The notes under the pieces are model-generated. The model did not search any database, was not told the origin of the DNA, and saw only the letters and a program-made list of their open reading frames with translations. From an uncultured Alphaproteobacteria bacterium (GTDB lineage Bacteria > Pseudomonadota > Alphaproteobacteria > RF32 > CAG-239), in assembly GCA_910577205.1 (NCBI GenBank), contig CAJTMA010000011.1, positions 1 to 56,737 of the forward strand: a stretch of 56,737 nt of DNA, in the 5' to 3' direction. The first letter of the stretch is position 1, and each line of letters starts with the position of its first letter. Position numbers and translations under genes: made by a program. Below, piece by piece: positions 8,660 through 16,035 of the stretch.

Positions 8660-9325
8660 TTAACAGGCTGTGCGCTTCGACATCAACCCCTCCGAAATCT
8701 GCAGATTTGTCATAATCATGCAGTCAAGGGCTTTCTGGTTCAGGCATTCCACATTTTTGCCAACTTCAAGCGTACGGCTTGAAACATAGTCTGCCAATTT
8801 AATCAAATTGCCTTTGGTTTCTTTGGGCAACGGATTTTTATCATCAGATGCCAGTGTTTTGATATAAACCCAAAGCTTCATATTATTATCAAGCGCGTTA
8901 ACCAAATCTGAGGTACTGTTATTTTCACGGGCATTGGATAAATCCACCGCACATTTTAACAAAGAAAAAGCTTCTTCACGAGCCAGATTATTTTTAACGG
9001 CCTCAACCAGACCTTCTGAAATCTGCATATTGATATTCACCAGACAATCAAAATCTGTTTTGGTCATTTTCAAACCCTTGCAGAGAATCATTCTCTCTAC
9101 AAACTTTGACAATTTCATTAAGTTGGATTTGATATCTTCGGGAAGCAAATTCTTTGCGCTTTTTAATGATGTTTCTATTTCCACCCAAAGCTTCAAATTG
9201 CTGTCAAGAGCCTGAATAATTTCATGTTCACTGTTGCTGGTAGAGGCTTTAGCCAGAGCCATAGCCTGATTCAGCAAAACAACAGCTTCTTTTTCGGCAT
9301 TTCTGACTTGGTCATTATTACTCAT
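8660..9325 (-). CDS. flaF: Tandem-duplicated FlaF-type flagellar regulator
   Basis: The 221 residues consist of two homologous halves, about 8-112 and 115-221. Each has the FlaF-family pattern of a first helix (EKEAVVLLNQA / REEAFSLLKCA), then ALDSNLKLW / ALDNNMKLW, then NLLPEDIKSNLMKLSKFV / NPLPKETKGNLIKLADYV, and INMQISEGL / TNLQISEGL. FlaF proteins (about 110-120 residues) promote flagellin production or export in alphaproteobacteria such as Caulobacter, in opposition to FlbT. The neighbouring flgFGAH operon fits a flagellar role. A two-domain chain is unusual and may act as a built-in dimer. No flagellin or flbT gene is in the window. Confidence 0.75.
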   Translation of the reverse strand: MSNNDQVRNAEKEAVVLLNQAMALAKASTSNSEHEIIQALDSNLKLWVEIETSLKSAKNLLPEDIKSNLMKLSKFVERMILCKGLKMTKTDFDCLVNINMQISEGLVEAVKNNLAREEAFSLLKCAVDLSNARENNSTSDLVNALDNNMKLWVYIKTLASDDKNPLPKETKGNLIKLADYVSSRTLEVGKNVECLNQKALDCMIMTNLQISEGLMSKRTAC

Positions 9326-9589
9326 AGTTTACTTCCTCAAAAGTTAATTAATTCACACACAATATAGTTTTATTCGCCGGCTAATCAAATCATAATCCCC
9401 GGCCATCCACAATTTTATACATCTCCGGCCCGCCCGATATGGGGAGAAGGGCAGGCCTTCGATGTAGCAGAGAGAAATACCTCGTTATATATTTGCTCTC
9501 TGAACCGAACCGGGAATAATTTGGGGAGAATCCCGATTCGTAATTTGTATTCAGACAGTGTAAAACCATCCTTTCTCCATTTCTGCGCC
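9326..9589. other. Intergenic region upstream of the flaF-like gene
   Basis: On the minus strand a possible promoter TTGATT - 16 bases - TATATT lies just upstream of the flaF-like gene (about 9355-9385). The rest (about 9400-9589) has no convincing ORF. A 62-codon frame here has no ribosome binding site and no recognisable product. Confidence 0.4.
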
Positions 9590-9893
9590 TTTAGAATGAG
9601 CATTTTTCGACAACGTAAAATCGCTCTAAATCCCCCATTTCCGTACTTTTAGAGCAGGAAACACCCCCCGGCTTTATTTTAGTTTTTTAGGGTGGAAGAT
9701 AGAGTGATTTCTAGTTGCGGAAAAAACGGAGCGTACATCACAGTACGTGAGTATTTTTCCGACAACGTAAAATTGCTCTAGATGCCCCATTTCCGTGCTT
9801 TTAGAGCGGAGAATAAAGTGATTTCTAGGAGGCCAAAAAATTTTAGCGTACATACAGCTACGTGAATTTTTTGGCTCTCCGTAAAATTGCTTT
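9590..9893. repeat. Cluster of intergenic palindromic elements (two full copies, one collapsed)
   Basis: Full copies lie at 9701-9779 and 9815-9893. Each has an outer stem (AGAGTGATTT or AAAGTGATTT pairing with AAATTGCTCT or AAATTGCTTT), an inner variable stem (GGAAAAA/TTTTTCC or CCAAAAAATT/AATTTTTTGG), and a central GCGTACAT...TACGTGA core. A shortened copy at 9590-9655 keeps the right half, CGACAACGTAAAAT(C/T)GCTCTA, and the shared flank CCCCATTTCCGT(A/G)CTTTTAGAGC. Related elements occur at 15931-16034 and 17650-17724. Confidence 0.8.
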
Positions 9894-9917
9894 AGTCCCC
9901 CTATAAAAGCGCGGAAA

Positions 9918-10679
9918 CTAAAATGGAGATAAGATATCTATCAACTGCCGCCCATACCTAGGCTCTTGCATATCTGACACTGTTCCTCTGCCACCGTAGG
10001 ATACGCGCAGTTCTGCTATCTTGCTCGATTCGATGGTGTTATCTGACTTAATGTCTGCCCGGCGGATAATACCACGAACGGTTAACTGGCGGAGTTCATA
10101 GTTGACGCGGATTTCCTGAGTTCCTTCAATCACCAGATTATCATTTGGCAAAACTTGAGTTACCACCGCTGCCATCGTCATATTAATCTTTTCTGCGCGA
10201 TTGATTTTCCCCTCGCCGCTGACATCATGATTGGACATCACATTAAATAAATCGGTCGTATCAACTGAATCCGGCAAATAATCTTTGGCATATTTTTCAT
10301 AACCGGCAATCGTATTGACATTAACTGTATCTTCGTTGTTATCGCGATACTGTTCAGTCTTATTCTTCATTGATGCATTATCGGAAGCTTCGATATTAAC
10401 GGTAATAATATCGCCAACTTTAGCCGCCCGCTGATCCTGAAAGAAACCTGACGACCCTTTTTTCCAAAGAGAATTTGCCCCGGCATATTGCTCCGGCTTG
10501 GCAGGCATCGGCATTGACACCGCCTGATAACCGGGAGCTTCCACCGGATTCTGAATTGGCGCTAAATCCGGCTCTTTGCCGATATTGCTTAACCGCGACC
10601 ATGTATTACAGCCGCTAAGCGATGTCGCCACCAGCAACAGCGCCGCCATCCGGCATAAATTATGTTGTTTATCAGTCAT
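9918..10679 (-). CDS. flgH: Flagellar L-ring lipoprotein FlgH
   Basis: Builds the L-ring bushing of the flagellar rod in the outer membrane. The N-terminal signal ends in a lipobox (LSGC), after which come the FlgH motifs SLWKKGSSGFFQDQRAAKVGDI, NLVIEGTQEIRVNYELRQLTVRGIIRRADI and DNTIESSKIAELRVSYGGRGTV. I choose the ATG at 10679 because GGGGAG lies eight bases before it but only two before the ATG at 10685. It is the last gene of flgF-flgG-flgA-flgH. LolCDE, encoded nearby, would be needed to export it. Confidence 0.95.
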   Translation of the reverse strand: MTDKQHNLCRMAALLLVATSLSGCNTWSRLSNIGKEPDLAPIQNPVEAPGYQAVSMPMPAKPEQYAGANSLWKKGSSGFFQDQRAAKVGDIITVNIEASDNASMKNKTEQYRDNNEDTVNVNTIAGYEKYAKDYLPDSVDTTDLFNVMSNHDVSGEGKINRAEKINMTMAAVVTQVLPNDNLVIEGTQEIRVNYELRQLTVRGIIRRADIKSDNTIESSKIAELRVSYGGRGTVSDMQEPRYGRQLIDILSPF

Positions 10680-10694
10680 GACCATAGCTCCCCT

Positions 10695-11408
10695 CTATTG
10701 GACATCAATATTAACTGTATCAGCATCCTCGACTATGCCGATAAGAATCTTTTTGCTTTTAGTATTTTCAACTTCGATTTTGTCGCCTTTAGCACCGTCT
10801 TGCCGTGCCTGCCCGCGAACCGTAATCTGCATATTATCAGTCTTATAAACCAAGGTAATCAGATCATTTTTCTTAATCAGGATTTTAGGGCCGATATCCC
10901 TGTCGCTAATCATTTTGCCTTCTTTAAGATGGCGTTTGGCTTCCTTATTAATCAGTTTGCTTTTCTCCGTCACAAACATCGGTTTGACCCGGTTCATACG
11001 GACACTGATTATTTTCAGCATATCAGGAACAATAACTTCGCCTTTGTCAATCGGATGGGCTGGCACATAAATATCACCCAGCACATAAAACTTGCCGGAA
11101 ACGTTTGTCCGGGCAAAAGCCTTCCCATCGGCAAAAATTTCCACCTGACAGGAAAACTTATTTGTCAAGTCATCCGCTTTTAATCCCTCAACCAGGATTT
11201 TAGCCTGTCGAGCATTTTCGATTTGAAAGACAGTCTGCCCACCAAAAAATTCCAAATCAACAGCCTCAGACCGCCCTTGCTCCACAAATTCCTTTTTGAT
11301 TGCTTCTGATATCTCATTTTCATTCACCATCAACAAATTTTCAGCCGCCCGGACTTCGCCAAAGCTAAGCATTAATATGAATAGGCTGTAAATAATCCCT
11401 TTTTTCAT
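10695..11408 (-). CDS. flgA: Flagellar P-ring assembly protein FlgA
   Basis: Periplasmic chaperone for P-ring (FlgI) polymerisation. It has a signal peptide (about residues 1-21), a central region with YVLGDIYVPAHPIDKGEVI (an SAF-like domain) and the typical C-terminus KKNDLITLVYKTDNMQITVRG. Length 237 is typical. It sits between flgG (20 bp away) and flgH (15 bp), the usual alphaproteobacterial order, and depends on the sigma-54 promoter upstream of flgF. Confidence 0.9.
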   Translation of the reverse strand: MKKGIIYSLFILMLSFGEVRAAENLLMVNENEISEAIKKEFVEQGRSEAVDLEFFGGQTVFQIENARQAKILVEGLKADDLTNKFSCQVEIFADGKAFARTNVSGKFYVLGDIYVPAHPIDKGEVIVPDMLKIISVRMNRVKPMFVTEKSKLINKEAKRHLKEGKMISDRDIGPKILIKKNDLITLVYKTDNMQITVRGQARQDGAKGDKIEVENTKSKKILIGIVEDADTVNIDVQ

Positions 11409-11428
11409 AAAAACGACCTTACACGTTA

Positions 11429-12217
11429 CTATCTTAATTGCGTAATGGTATTCAGCATCTGATCCGAAGTCTGGATAATCTTTGAGTTCATCTCATAAGC
11501 GCGCTGCGCCGACACCAACTCAGTAATTTCAGAAACAGGATTAACGTTTGAGGTTTCCAAATACCCCTGCAACAAAGACCCGAAACCTTCAACATCCGGA
11601 TTATCGACAATCGGTGCACCGGAAGCCTGCGTTTCCAAAAACAGGTTTTGCCCCATCGCTTCCAAACCAGCTTCATTAACAAAAGTCGCCAATTCCAGTT
11701 GTCCGACATTTGTTTCATCGGTTTCACCATCCTGTTTTACCCAAACTTCACCGGAGTTATTAATATAAACTTCCGTCGCATCATCCGGAATGGTAATTTC
11801 CGGCTGAACAACATAACCGTCATGAGTTACAATCACGCCGTCACCGTTCTTTTGGAAAGCTCCGTCACGCGTATAAGCTGTTCCTTTGCCTTCCGGCAGT
11901 TCAATCTGAAAATAACCGCGCCCCTGAATAGCCAAATCCAGAGAGTTATTAGTATTTGTCAAGCCTGTGCCGCCGGTAATGCGGTAAATCGCAGCAGTAC
12001 GCACACCCAAGCCCAATTGAATGCCGGACGGAACCACCGTCTGTGAAGCGGAAGAGGTCGCGCCCGGACGAATAATATTTTGGTACAACAAGTCATTAAA
12101 TTCTGCGCGGCGTTTGGTATAAGCCGTGGTATTCATATTGGCAATATTGTTAGAAATAACGTCAACATTCGTCTGTTGAGCCAGCATTCCGGTAGCGCCG
12201 ATAGATAAAGATCTCAT
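11429..12217 (-). CDS. flgG: Flagellar basal-body distal rod protein FlgG
   Basis: Main component of the distal rod, secreted through the flagellar type III system. The N-terminus MRSLSIGATGMLAQQTNVDVISNNIANMNTTAYTKRR and the C-terminus LEQ/LETSNVNPVSEITELVSAQRAYEMNSKIIQTSDQML are characteristic. Length 262 is exactly typical. There is no cleaved signal peptide, as expected for a flagellar export substrate. Co-transcribed with flgF, 20 bp downstream of it. Confidence 0.97.
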   Translation of the reverse strand: MRSLSIGATGMLAQQTNVDVISNNIANMNTTAYTKRRAEFNDLLYQNIIRPGATSSASQTVVPSGIQLGLGVRTAAIYRITGGTGLTNTNNSLDLAIQGRGYFQIELPEGKGTAYTRDGAFQKNGDGVIVTHDGYVVQPEITIPDDATEVYINNSGEVWVKQDGETDETNVGQLELATFVNEAGLEAMGQNLFLETQASGAPIVDNPDVEGFGSLLQGYLETSNVNPVSEITELVSAQRAYEMNSKIIQTSDQMLNTITQLR

Positions 12218-12237
12218 AGTTTCTCCCCTTTAATATT

Positions 12238-12981
12238 TTAAACCAGCTGCGAGTAAGCTGTAATTGTATTTGACAAACGTTCATGCTCTTCATCAATCAT
12301 CGCTTGAACAATTTCATATGAACGCTGTAATTTAATCATTTTCGTCATTTCAGTAATTGAATTGACATTAGACTGCTCCAAAGCCCCTTGAACAACCTGT
12401 ACATCTTCAGCTCCGACAGTCATGGCATTTCCCGTACGATTTGCAAACAATGTATCAGAAACCTTACTCAGCTTCTGATTATCAGCAAACTTAACCAGCT
12501 TCAAACGGCCGATAACGCCGTTTTCCGTCGTAATATCACCATTAGCGGCAACCGAAATATCTTTTTCACCTGGAGCAAAGAAAAAAGGCTCATTATTTTC
12601 AGACAAAACCGGATGTCCGTCCATTGTCACCAATTGACCGTTAGCATCCAAAGTGAAACTGCCTTTTTTGGTATACATTTCACCCTGCTGCGTTTCGACA
12701 GCGAAGAAGTTATCCCCCCGCGACACCAAATCAAAAGTATTGCCGGTATTGATAATAGCCCCTTCGGTAAAATCCTGATACTGGCCGTAATCCATGGTGA
12801 AATAAACCGGCACGCGGCCAAAACCGGTTGCTTCCGGCGTCTGCACCATATATGAGGTAAAAACTGCATCATCCTGCTTATAGCCGGTGGTATTCATATT
12901 AGCCATATTATTGGAAACAATATCCATCTGTTTCCATAAGGCCATCTGGCGTGACAATGCAATATATTTTGTATTATCCAT
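12238..12981 (-). CDS. flgF: Flagellar basal-body proximal rod protein FlgF
   Basis: Proximal rod subunit exported by the flagellar apparatus. The N-terminal rod motif (SNNMANMNTTGYKQDDAVF) and the C-terminal motif (LEQSNVNSITEMTKMIKLQRSYEIVQ) frame a central domain. Length 247 is typical. It is the first gene of the operon and follows a sigma-54 promoter by about 50 bases. Confidence 0.95.
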   Translation of the reverse strand: MDNTKYIALSRQMALWKQMDIVSNNMANMNTTGYKQDDAVFTSYMVQTPEATGFGRVPVYFTMDYGQYQDFTEGAIINTGNTFDLVSRGDNFFAVETQQGEMYTKKGSFTLDANGQLVTMDGHPVLSENNEPFFFAPGEKDISVAANGDITTENGVIGRLKLVKFADNQKLSKVSDTLFANRTGNAMTVGAEDVQVVQGALEQSNVNSITEMTKMIKLQRSYEIVQAMIDEEHERLSNTITAYSQLV

Positions 12982-13030
12982 CAGTTTATTCTCCCCAATA
13001 AAATCGGATAATTTTTATTTGTTTTTACTT

Positions 13031-13047
13031 ATGCAACATTCGTGCCA
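13031..13047 (-). promoter_or_regulatory. Sigma-54 (RpoN) -24/-12 promoter of flgFGAH
   Basis: The minus strand reads TGGCACGAATGTTGCAT. This matches the RpoN consensus TGGCACG-N4-TTGCA(T/A), with GG and GC exactly 10 bases apart. It lies about 50 bp upstream of flgF. Sigma-54 control of rod and hook genes is established in Caulobacter and related alphaproteobacteria, where FlbD is the activator. No activator gene is in the window. Confidence 0.85.
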
Positions 13048-13143
13048 TTTTTTAAAAAAGCACTTTTCTATTTAAAAATATTGTCATTTTGCCAAAGCCA
13101 TGCTAGCTTTCGCCCATAACCTTTATTTTTAATTTTAGTTATT

Positions 13144-13569
13144 ATGGAAAAAAATGAAAAATTGGAATTCCGCCTGCTATACGCAGATGGTTCCGTAAGC
13201 GACATTTGGGATCCGGACAAACAAGCAAAAATGTTTGAGTTAAAAAAAAACCTTTTTGTTTCTTTGACAGACGCTCCCAATAAAACAAATTGGCACAATG
13301 CCATGAAGCTCGGCCAGACAGAAAAATATGGCTCTACTCACTGCCGGATACCAACCAGTGATGAACTGCGCGAGTTCCATCAAAAAGAACAGCAGATTAA
13401 TGACATCCGCCAAAAGTTTGGCTGCCCGCCGCTAACCGCTAACGGTTATTATTGGTCCTCTGCCACCCCAAAACCCTGGTTAGCAGAAGTGCTTTACCTC
13501 AAAACAGGATGGATTGGACGCGACGGGAAAATGGGCTACGGAAGCGTTTTATTTGTTGCCGACATTTAA
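13144..13569 (+). CDS. Short DUF1566-related protein without signal peptide
   Basis: A 141-residue protein whose second half resembles a minimal DUF1566/Lcl_C domain: CRIPTSDELREFHQ, then NGYYWSSATPKPWLAEVLYL and a final GYGSVLFVADI in place of the usual VRPV. It lacks the leader and cysteine-rich region of the surface-exposed members at 161, 40131 and 56358, so it is probably cytoplasmic. No good Shine-Dalgarno sequence precedes the ATG. It is divergent from flgF and ends at a clear terminator. Function unknown. Confidence 0.7.
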   Translation: MEKNEKLEFRLLYADGSVSDIWDPDKQAKMFELKKNLFVSLTDAPNKTNWHNAMKLGQTEKYGSTHCRIPTSDELREFHQKEQQINDIRQKFGCPPLTANGYYWSSATPKPWLAEVLYLKTGWIGRDGKMGYGSVLFVADI

Positions 13570-13573
13570 ATTT

Positions 13574-13604
13574 AAACAGGCTTAGAAATACTCTAAGCCT
13601 GTTT
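13574..13604 (+). terminator. Terminator of the short DUF1566 gene
   Basis: AAACAGGCTTAGA (13574-13586) pairs with TCTAAGCCTGTTT (13592-13604), followed by TTATTA. The stem may also serve the convergent lipoprotein gene. Confidence 0.85.
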
Positions 13605-13618
13605 TTATTATAAATAAG

Positions 13619-14005
13619 CTATTTGCAGCCAGACACTTTTTTCAGAATATAATGTTCTGCCAATGCACCGGTTATCGGCTCTTTATCCTGATTTAAAAGA
13701 CGCAGCTGCCCCTTCTCAATACGATAATAAGTCTTTTCCCCGGCAGAAGGTTTAAGCGTCAGCATATCATCATCAACCAGATAAGAACCTTTTTCCGAAA
13801 AATCGGCATTTTCCCTGTCAATAAAGACCATACGCTCGGTATAGTTCTGCGCTTTATCCAAACTAATTGTGGTTTTAATTCCGGGCGCATCCGCTGCCGG
13901 CAAAGTCCCCTCATAAACCCCACAGTATTCATCAACACGTTTGACGGAATCACAGCCCCACATCAAGGCCGCTCCCAATATCAATATTGCTAATTCTTTT
14001 ATCAT
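13619..14005 (-). CDS. NlpE-like envelope lipoprotein lacking the CxxC motif
   Basis: The 128 residues start with a lipoprotein signal (MIKELAILILGAALMWGC). They continue with the NlpE N-terminal pattern: CGVYEGTLPAADAPGIKTTISL, GSYLVDDDMLTLKP, and YRIEKGQLRLLNQD. In Escherichia coli NlpE, an outer-membrane sensor of the Cpx response, the corresponding loop is CADC; here both cysteines are alanine (AADA). Redox or copper sensing through that pair is therefore unlikely. Probable location is the outer membrane, with a lipocalin-like barrel. Confidence 0.65.
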   Translation of the reverse strand: MIKELAILILGAALMWGCDSVKRVDEYCGVYEGTLPAADAPGIKTTISLDKAQNYTERMVFIDRENADFSEKGSYLVDDDMLTLKPSAGEKTYYRIEKGQLRLLNQDKEPITGALAEHYILKKVSGCK

Positions 14006-14097
14006 GTTCCCTCGCCTGTTAACGGTTACACATTCTTTATATAAACCTTAGCCAATATTTTTCATGCCAAACCAAACTAATTGATTATTTAAACAAC

Positions 14098-14125
14098 AAA
14101 GAGAGGTGTCGAAGCACCTCTCTTT
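14098..14125 (-). terminator. Terminator of the DHH-type gene
   Basis: An 11-bp perfect stem (AAAGAGAGGTG with CACCTCTCTTT) around a six-base loop directly after the stop codon at 14127. The T-tract on the minus strand is short and interrupted. Confidence 0.65.
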
Positions 14126-14126
14126 A

Positions 14127-15101
14127 TCAATAATGATAATTATTGATGACAGATACGATGTTGCGCACATCATCATATGTCATCTTCATGTTTCTGGGAG
14201 AACCTCCGATACCGGCGTGCCCGCCAAAACCATTGCCTTCTGTCAGTCCATACAGCTCATTCAGCTTCGTATAAACTTTCTTCAGGCCATTCTCGCCAAA
14301 CATTTCTTCAGCGACTTCCTTGCATGGAGTACCGATAATAATGTTACCCTCATTATAAAGAGCAACAACCACCGGATTTTGCCAAGATGAAGCAACGCGA
14401 AGATTGCCGCCTCTTTTGCCATACCAGGAATCAAAGCCAAAAACAGAAGCACCGCGAATAACAAGGATACCCTCTTCTTTCACACTGCACTCTGCCATAT
14501 CGGCCTCAGCCTTTGCCACCAGTCTTTCCTGCTCTTTCACGGCAGCCTCAAAAAAAGGAGCAAGCATCTCCTCATCTGAGAACATCAGCTTACGCCAACC
14601 GTGAACAGCCAAGTCCGCATTAGAACCAATCCCTGAGTAAAACATATGCCACAAGGACAACAGTTTACCATAAGGCAATTCCATACGGTCAAGCCCTACC
14701 GGATCTGTATCCAAAAGCGCGATTGTTCCGGCCAAAGCTGAAAAATCGCGACTCATGGTTTCCGCCAACTTTCCTTTCAAGAACTTATTGTTCTTATTGG
14801 CAATCGACGGAACATAACCTGCCAAAGACGCAATCGCGAAAGTACAATCAGCATCAATATGGCTAATTACAAACCGCGGATCGTTAAAGCGCTTGCCGTA
14901 ACAATCGCGATAAGCACGAATTGCCACAGATTCAAGTTCAGAAAGATCGCGTCCGTCAACTGTCACACCATGATGATCCATATTTAAATCATCAACGACA
15001 CTGACACCACCATAAGAGCACTCTACCGGGCAAAAACCCAGCTCAACAAATTTAATTGCCTCTGCTGCTGTTTTTGCAAAGGCGATTTCCAGCTTTTTCA
15101 T
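14127..15101 (-). CDS. Divergent DHH-superfamily phosphoesterase-like protein
   Basis: The 324-residue protein carries motifs that recall DHH phosphoesterases: DDLNMDHHGVTVDGRD (DHH), ISHIDADCTFAIA, LLDTDPVGLDRM, and near the C-terminus GFGGHAGIGGSPRNMKMT, which matches the GGGH-type DHHA1 substrate-binding signature. Members of this superfamily hydrolyse phosphodiesters such as oligonucleotides or cyclic dinucleotides with two Mn2+ ions. The spacing of the motifs differs from RecJ and NrnA, so the substrate cannot be assigned. It is a single gene with its own terminator and a hairpin-rich leader without an obvious Shine-Dalgarno sequence. Confidence 0.55.
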   Translation of the reverse strand: MKKLEIAFAKTAAEAIKFVELGFCPVECSYGGVSVVDDLNMDHHGVTVDGRDLSELESVAIRAYRDCYGKRFNDPRFVISHIDADCTFAIASLAGYVPSIANKNNKFLKGKLAETMSRDFSALAGTIALLDTDPVGLDRMELPYGKLLSLWHMFYSGIGSNADLAVHGWRKLMFSDEEMLAPFFEAAVKEQERLVAKAEADMAECSVKEEGILVIRGASVFGFDSWYGKRGGNLRVASSWQNPVVVALYNEGNIIIGTPCKEVAEEMFGENGLKKVYTKLNELYGLTEGNGFGGHAGIGGSPRNMKMTYDDVRNIVSVINNYHY

Positions 15102-15119
15102 ATATAAAAAAAATTAAAT

Positions 15120-15161
15120 TTTTTGCATTTGAAATTGAGGTATGCAAAAAGACGACCTCAA
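15120..15161 (-). promoter_or_regulatory. Two mutually exclusive hairpins upstream of the DHH-type gene
   Basis: TTGAGGT (15161-15155) can pair with ACCTCAA (15141-15135), while TTTTTGCAT (15150-15142) can pair with ATGCAAAAA (15128-15120). The two stems cannot form together. They sit 20-60 bases before the start codon and could act as a translational switch; this is a structural observation only. Confidence 0.3.
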
Positions 15162-15301
15162 AAATATAAAATATTATTATACCCAAGGCCGAAACCATAT
15201 ATGAAAAAGCGGTATAATAATTAACAAAGACTTACAAAACAGACTTTTATTTTAGCACAAATTCCATACCCTGTCTAGACAAAACAGCCAAACGAATATC
15301 T

Positions 15302-15330
15302 TTGCATCGAGTATAAATTTGTGGTACAAT
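15302..15330 (+). promoter_or_regulatory. Promoter of the small membrane protein gene
   Basis: TTGCAT (15302-15307), a 17-base spacer, and TACAAT (15325-15330) lie 45 bases before the start codon at 15375. Confidence 0.65.
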
Positions 15331-15374
15331 AAAGTTATAAACACAATTATTATAAAATTAAAAAAATAAAAATT

Positions 15375-15773
15375 ATGAAAAAATTTGTTGATTTCATTGC
15401 CTCATCTTCTCTTTTTACTCTGATTGGGGCATTAGAACTGGCAATTATTTTATTCTTCGGTTGGTGTTTCGGAGAAATTTTTTTAACTTCGTCCCCCCTG
15501 CCGGAAAAAATTATCGAGGGTTCAAAATGGCTGGGAATAATAGGAGGATTAATTTTAGTACTCATATCACTCCCTTCTGACAATTCCATTTGCTCTCATT
15601 TTGCTTTCTTTTTATTAGGAACATTCTTCCTGATACAGGGAATGCAATTCGGATTAGTCTTATACTTTGCTCATGGCGAAAGCTTTCCAACATTTTTTGC
15701 CATTATGTGGGGAGCTGTTACAACGTTATTTTTCTATTTGGCATACAGAAACCCTATAGGAAATCCGGATTAA
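15375..15773 (+). CDS. Small four-helix membrane protein, function unknown
   Basis: A 132-residue hydrophobic protein with four predicted membrane segments (about residues 10-36, 50-66, 72-97, 104-123), a short polar loop after the first helix and a basic start (MKKF). I do not recognise the family. It is flanked by its own promoter and terminator, so it is a monocistronic gene. Confidence 0.65.
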   Translation: MKKFVDFIASSSLFTLIGALELAIILFFGWCFGEIFLTSSPLPEKIIEGSKWLGIIGGLILVLISLPSDNSICSHFAFFLLGTFFLIQGMQFGLVLYFAHGESFPTFFAIMWGAVTTLFFYLAYRNPIGNPD

Positions 15774-15784
15774 TCTCAACCACT

Positions 15785-15820
15785 AAAAAGAAACAGGGAA
15801 GAATTTCCCTGTTTCTTTTT
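15785..15820 (+). terminator. Terminator of the small membrane protein gene
   Basis: A 16-bp stem (15785-15800 with 15805-15820) with a core of CAGGGAA/TTCCCTG and a run of T on the right. Confidence 0.85.
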
Positions 15821-15930
15821 TTATAATCACCTCAAATTTTTGCACATTTAACCGGAATGAGATTTTAAGAGTTGATTTTGATAAAGCCCTATGCTGCGAA
15901 GTAACCTTTGCACACCAGACACAATCACAA

Positions 15931-16034
15931 AAAAGTTGGAGAATGAGCTTAATACGCCGTTAATTTTTTTCGACGTGTACATATAGCTACACGAGAACAA
16001 AAATTAACAAGTAGTATGCCATTATACAACTTTT
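15931..16034. repeat. Palindromic element before the era stop codon
   Basis: Outer arms AAAAGTTG (15931-15938) and CAACTTTT (16027-16034) enclose inner arms GTTAATTTTT and AAAAATTAAC and a core CGTGTACATATAGCTACACG. It shares its nested plan and the GTACAT-N-TAC core with the elements at 9701-9893 and 17650-17724. It lies immediately after era and may act as its terminator. Confidence 0.7.
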
Positions 16035-16035
16035 A

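Noticed and set aside
9415..9603. 62-codon frame upstream of the flaF-like gene
   Set aside because: No initiation signal, overlaps the beginning of the palindromic repeat cluster, and its product has no recognisable features.
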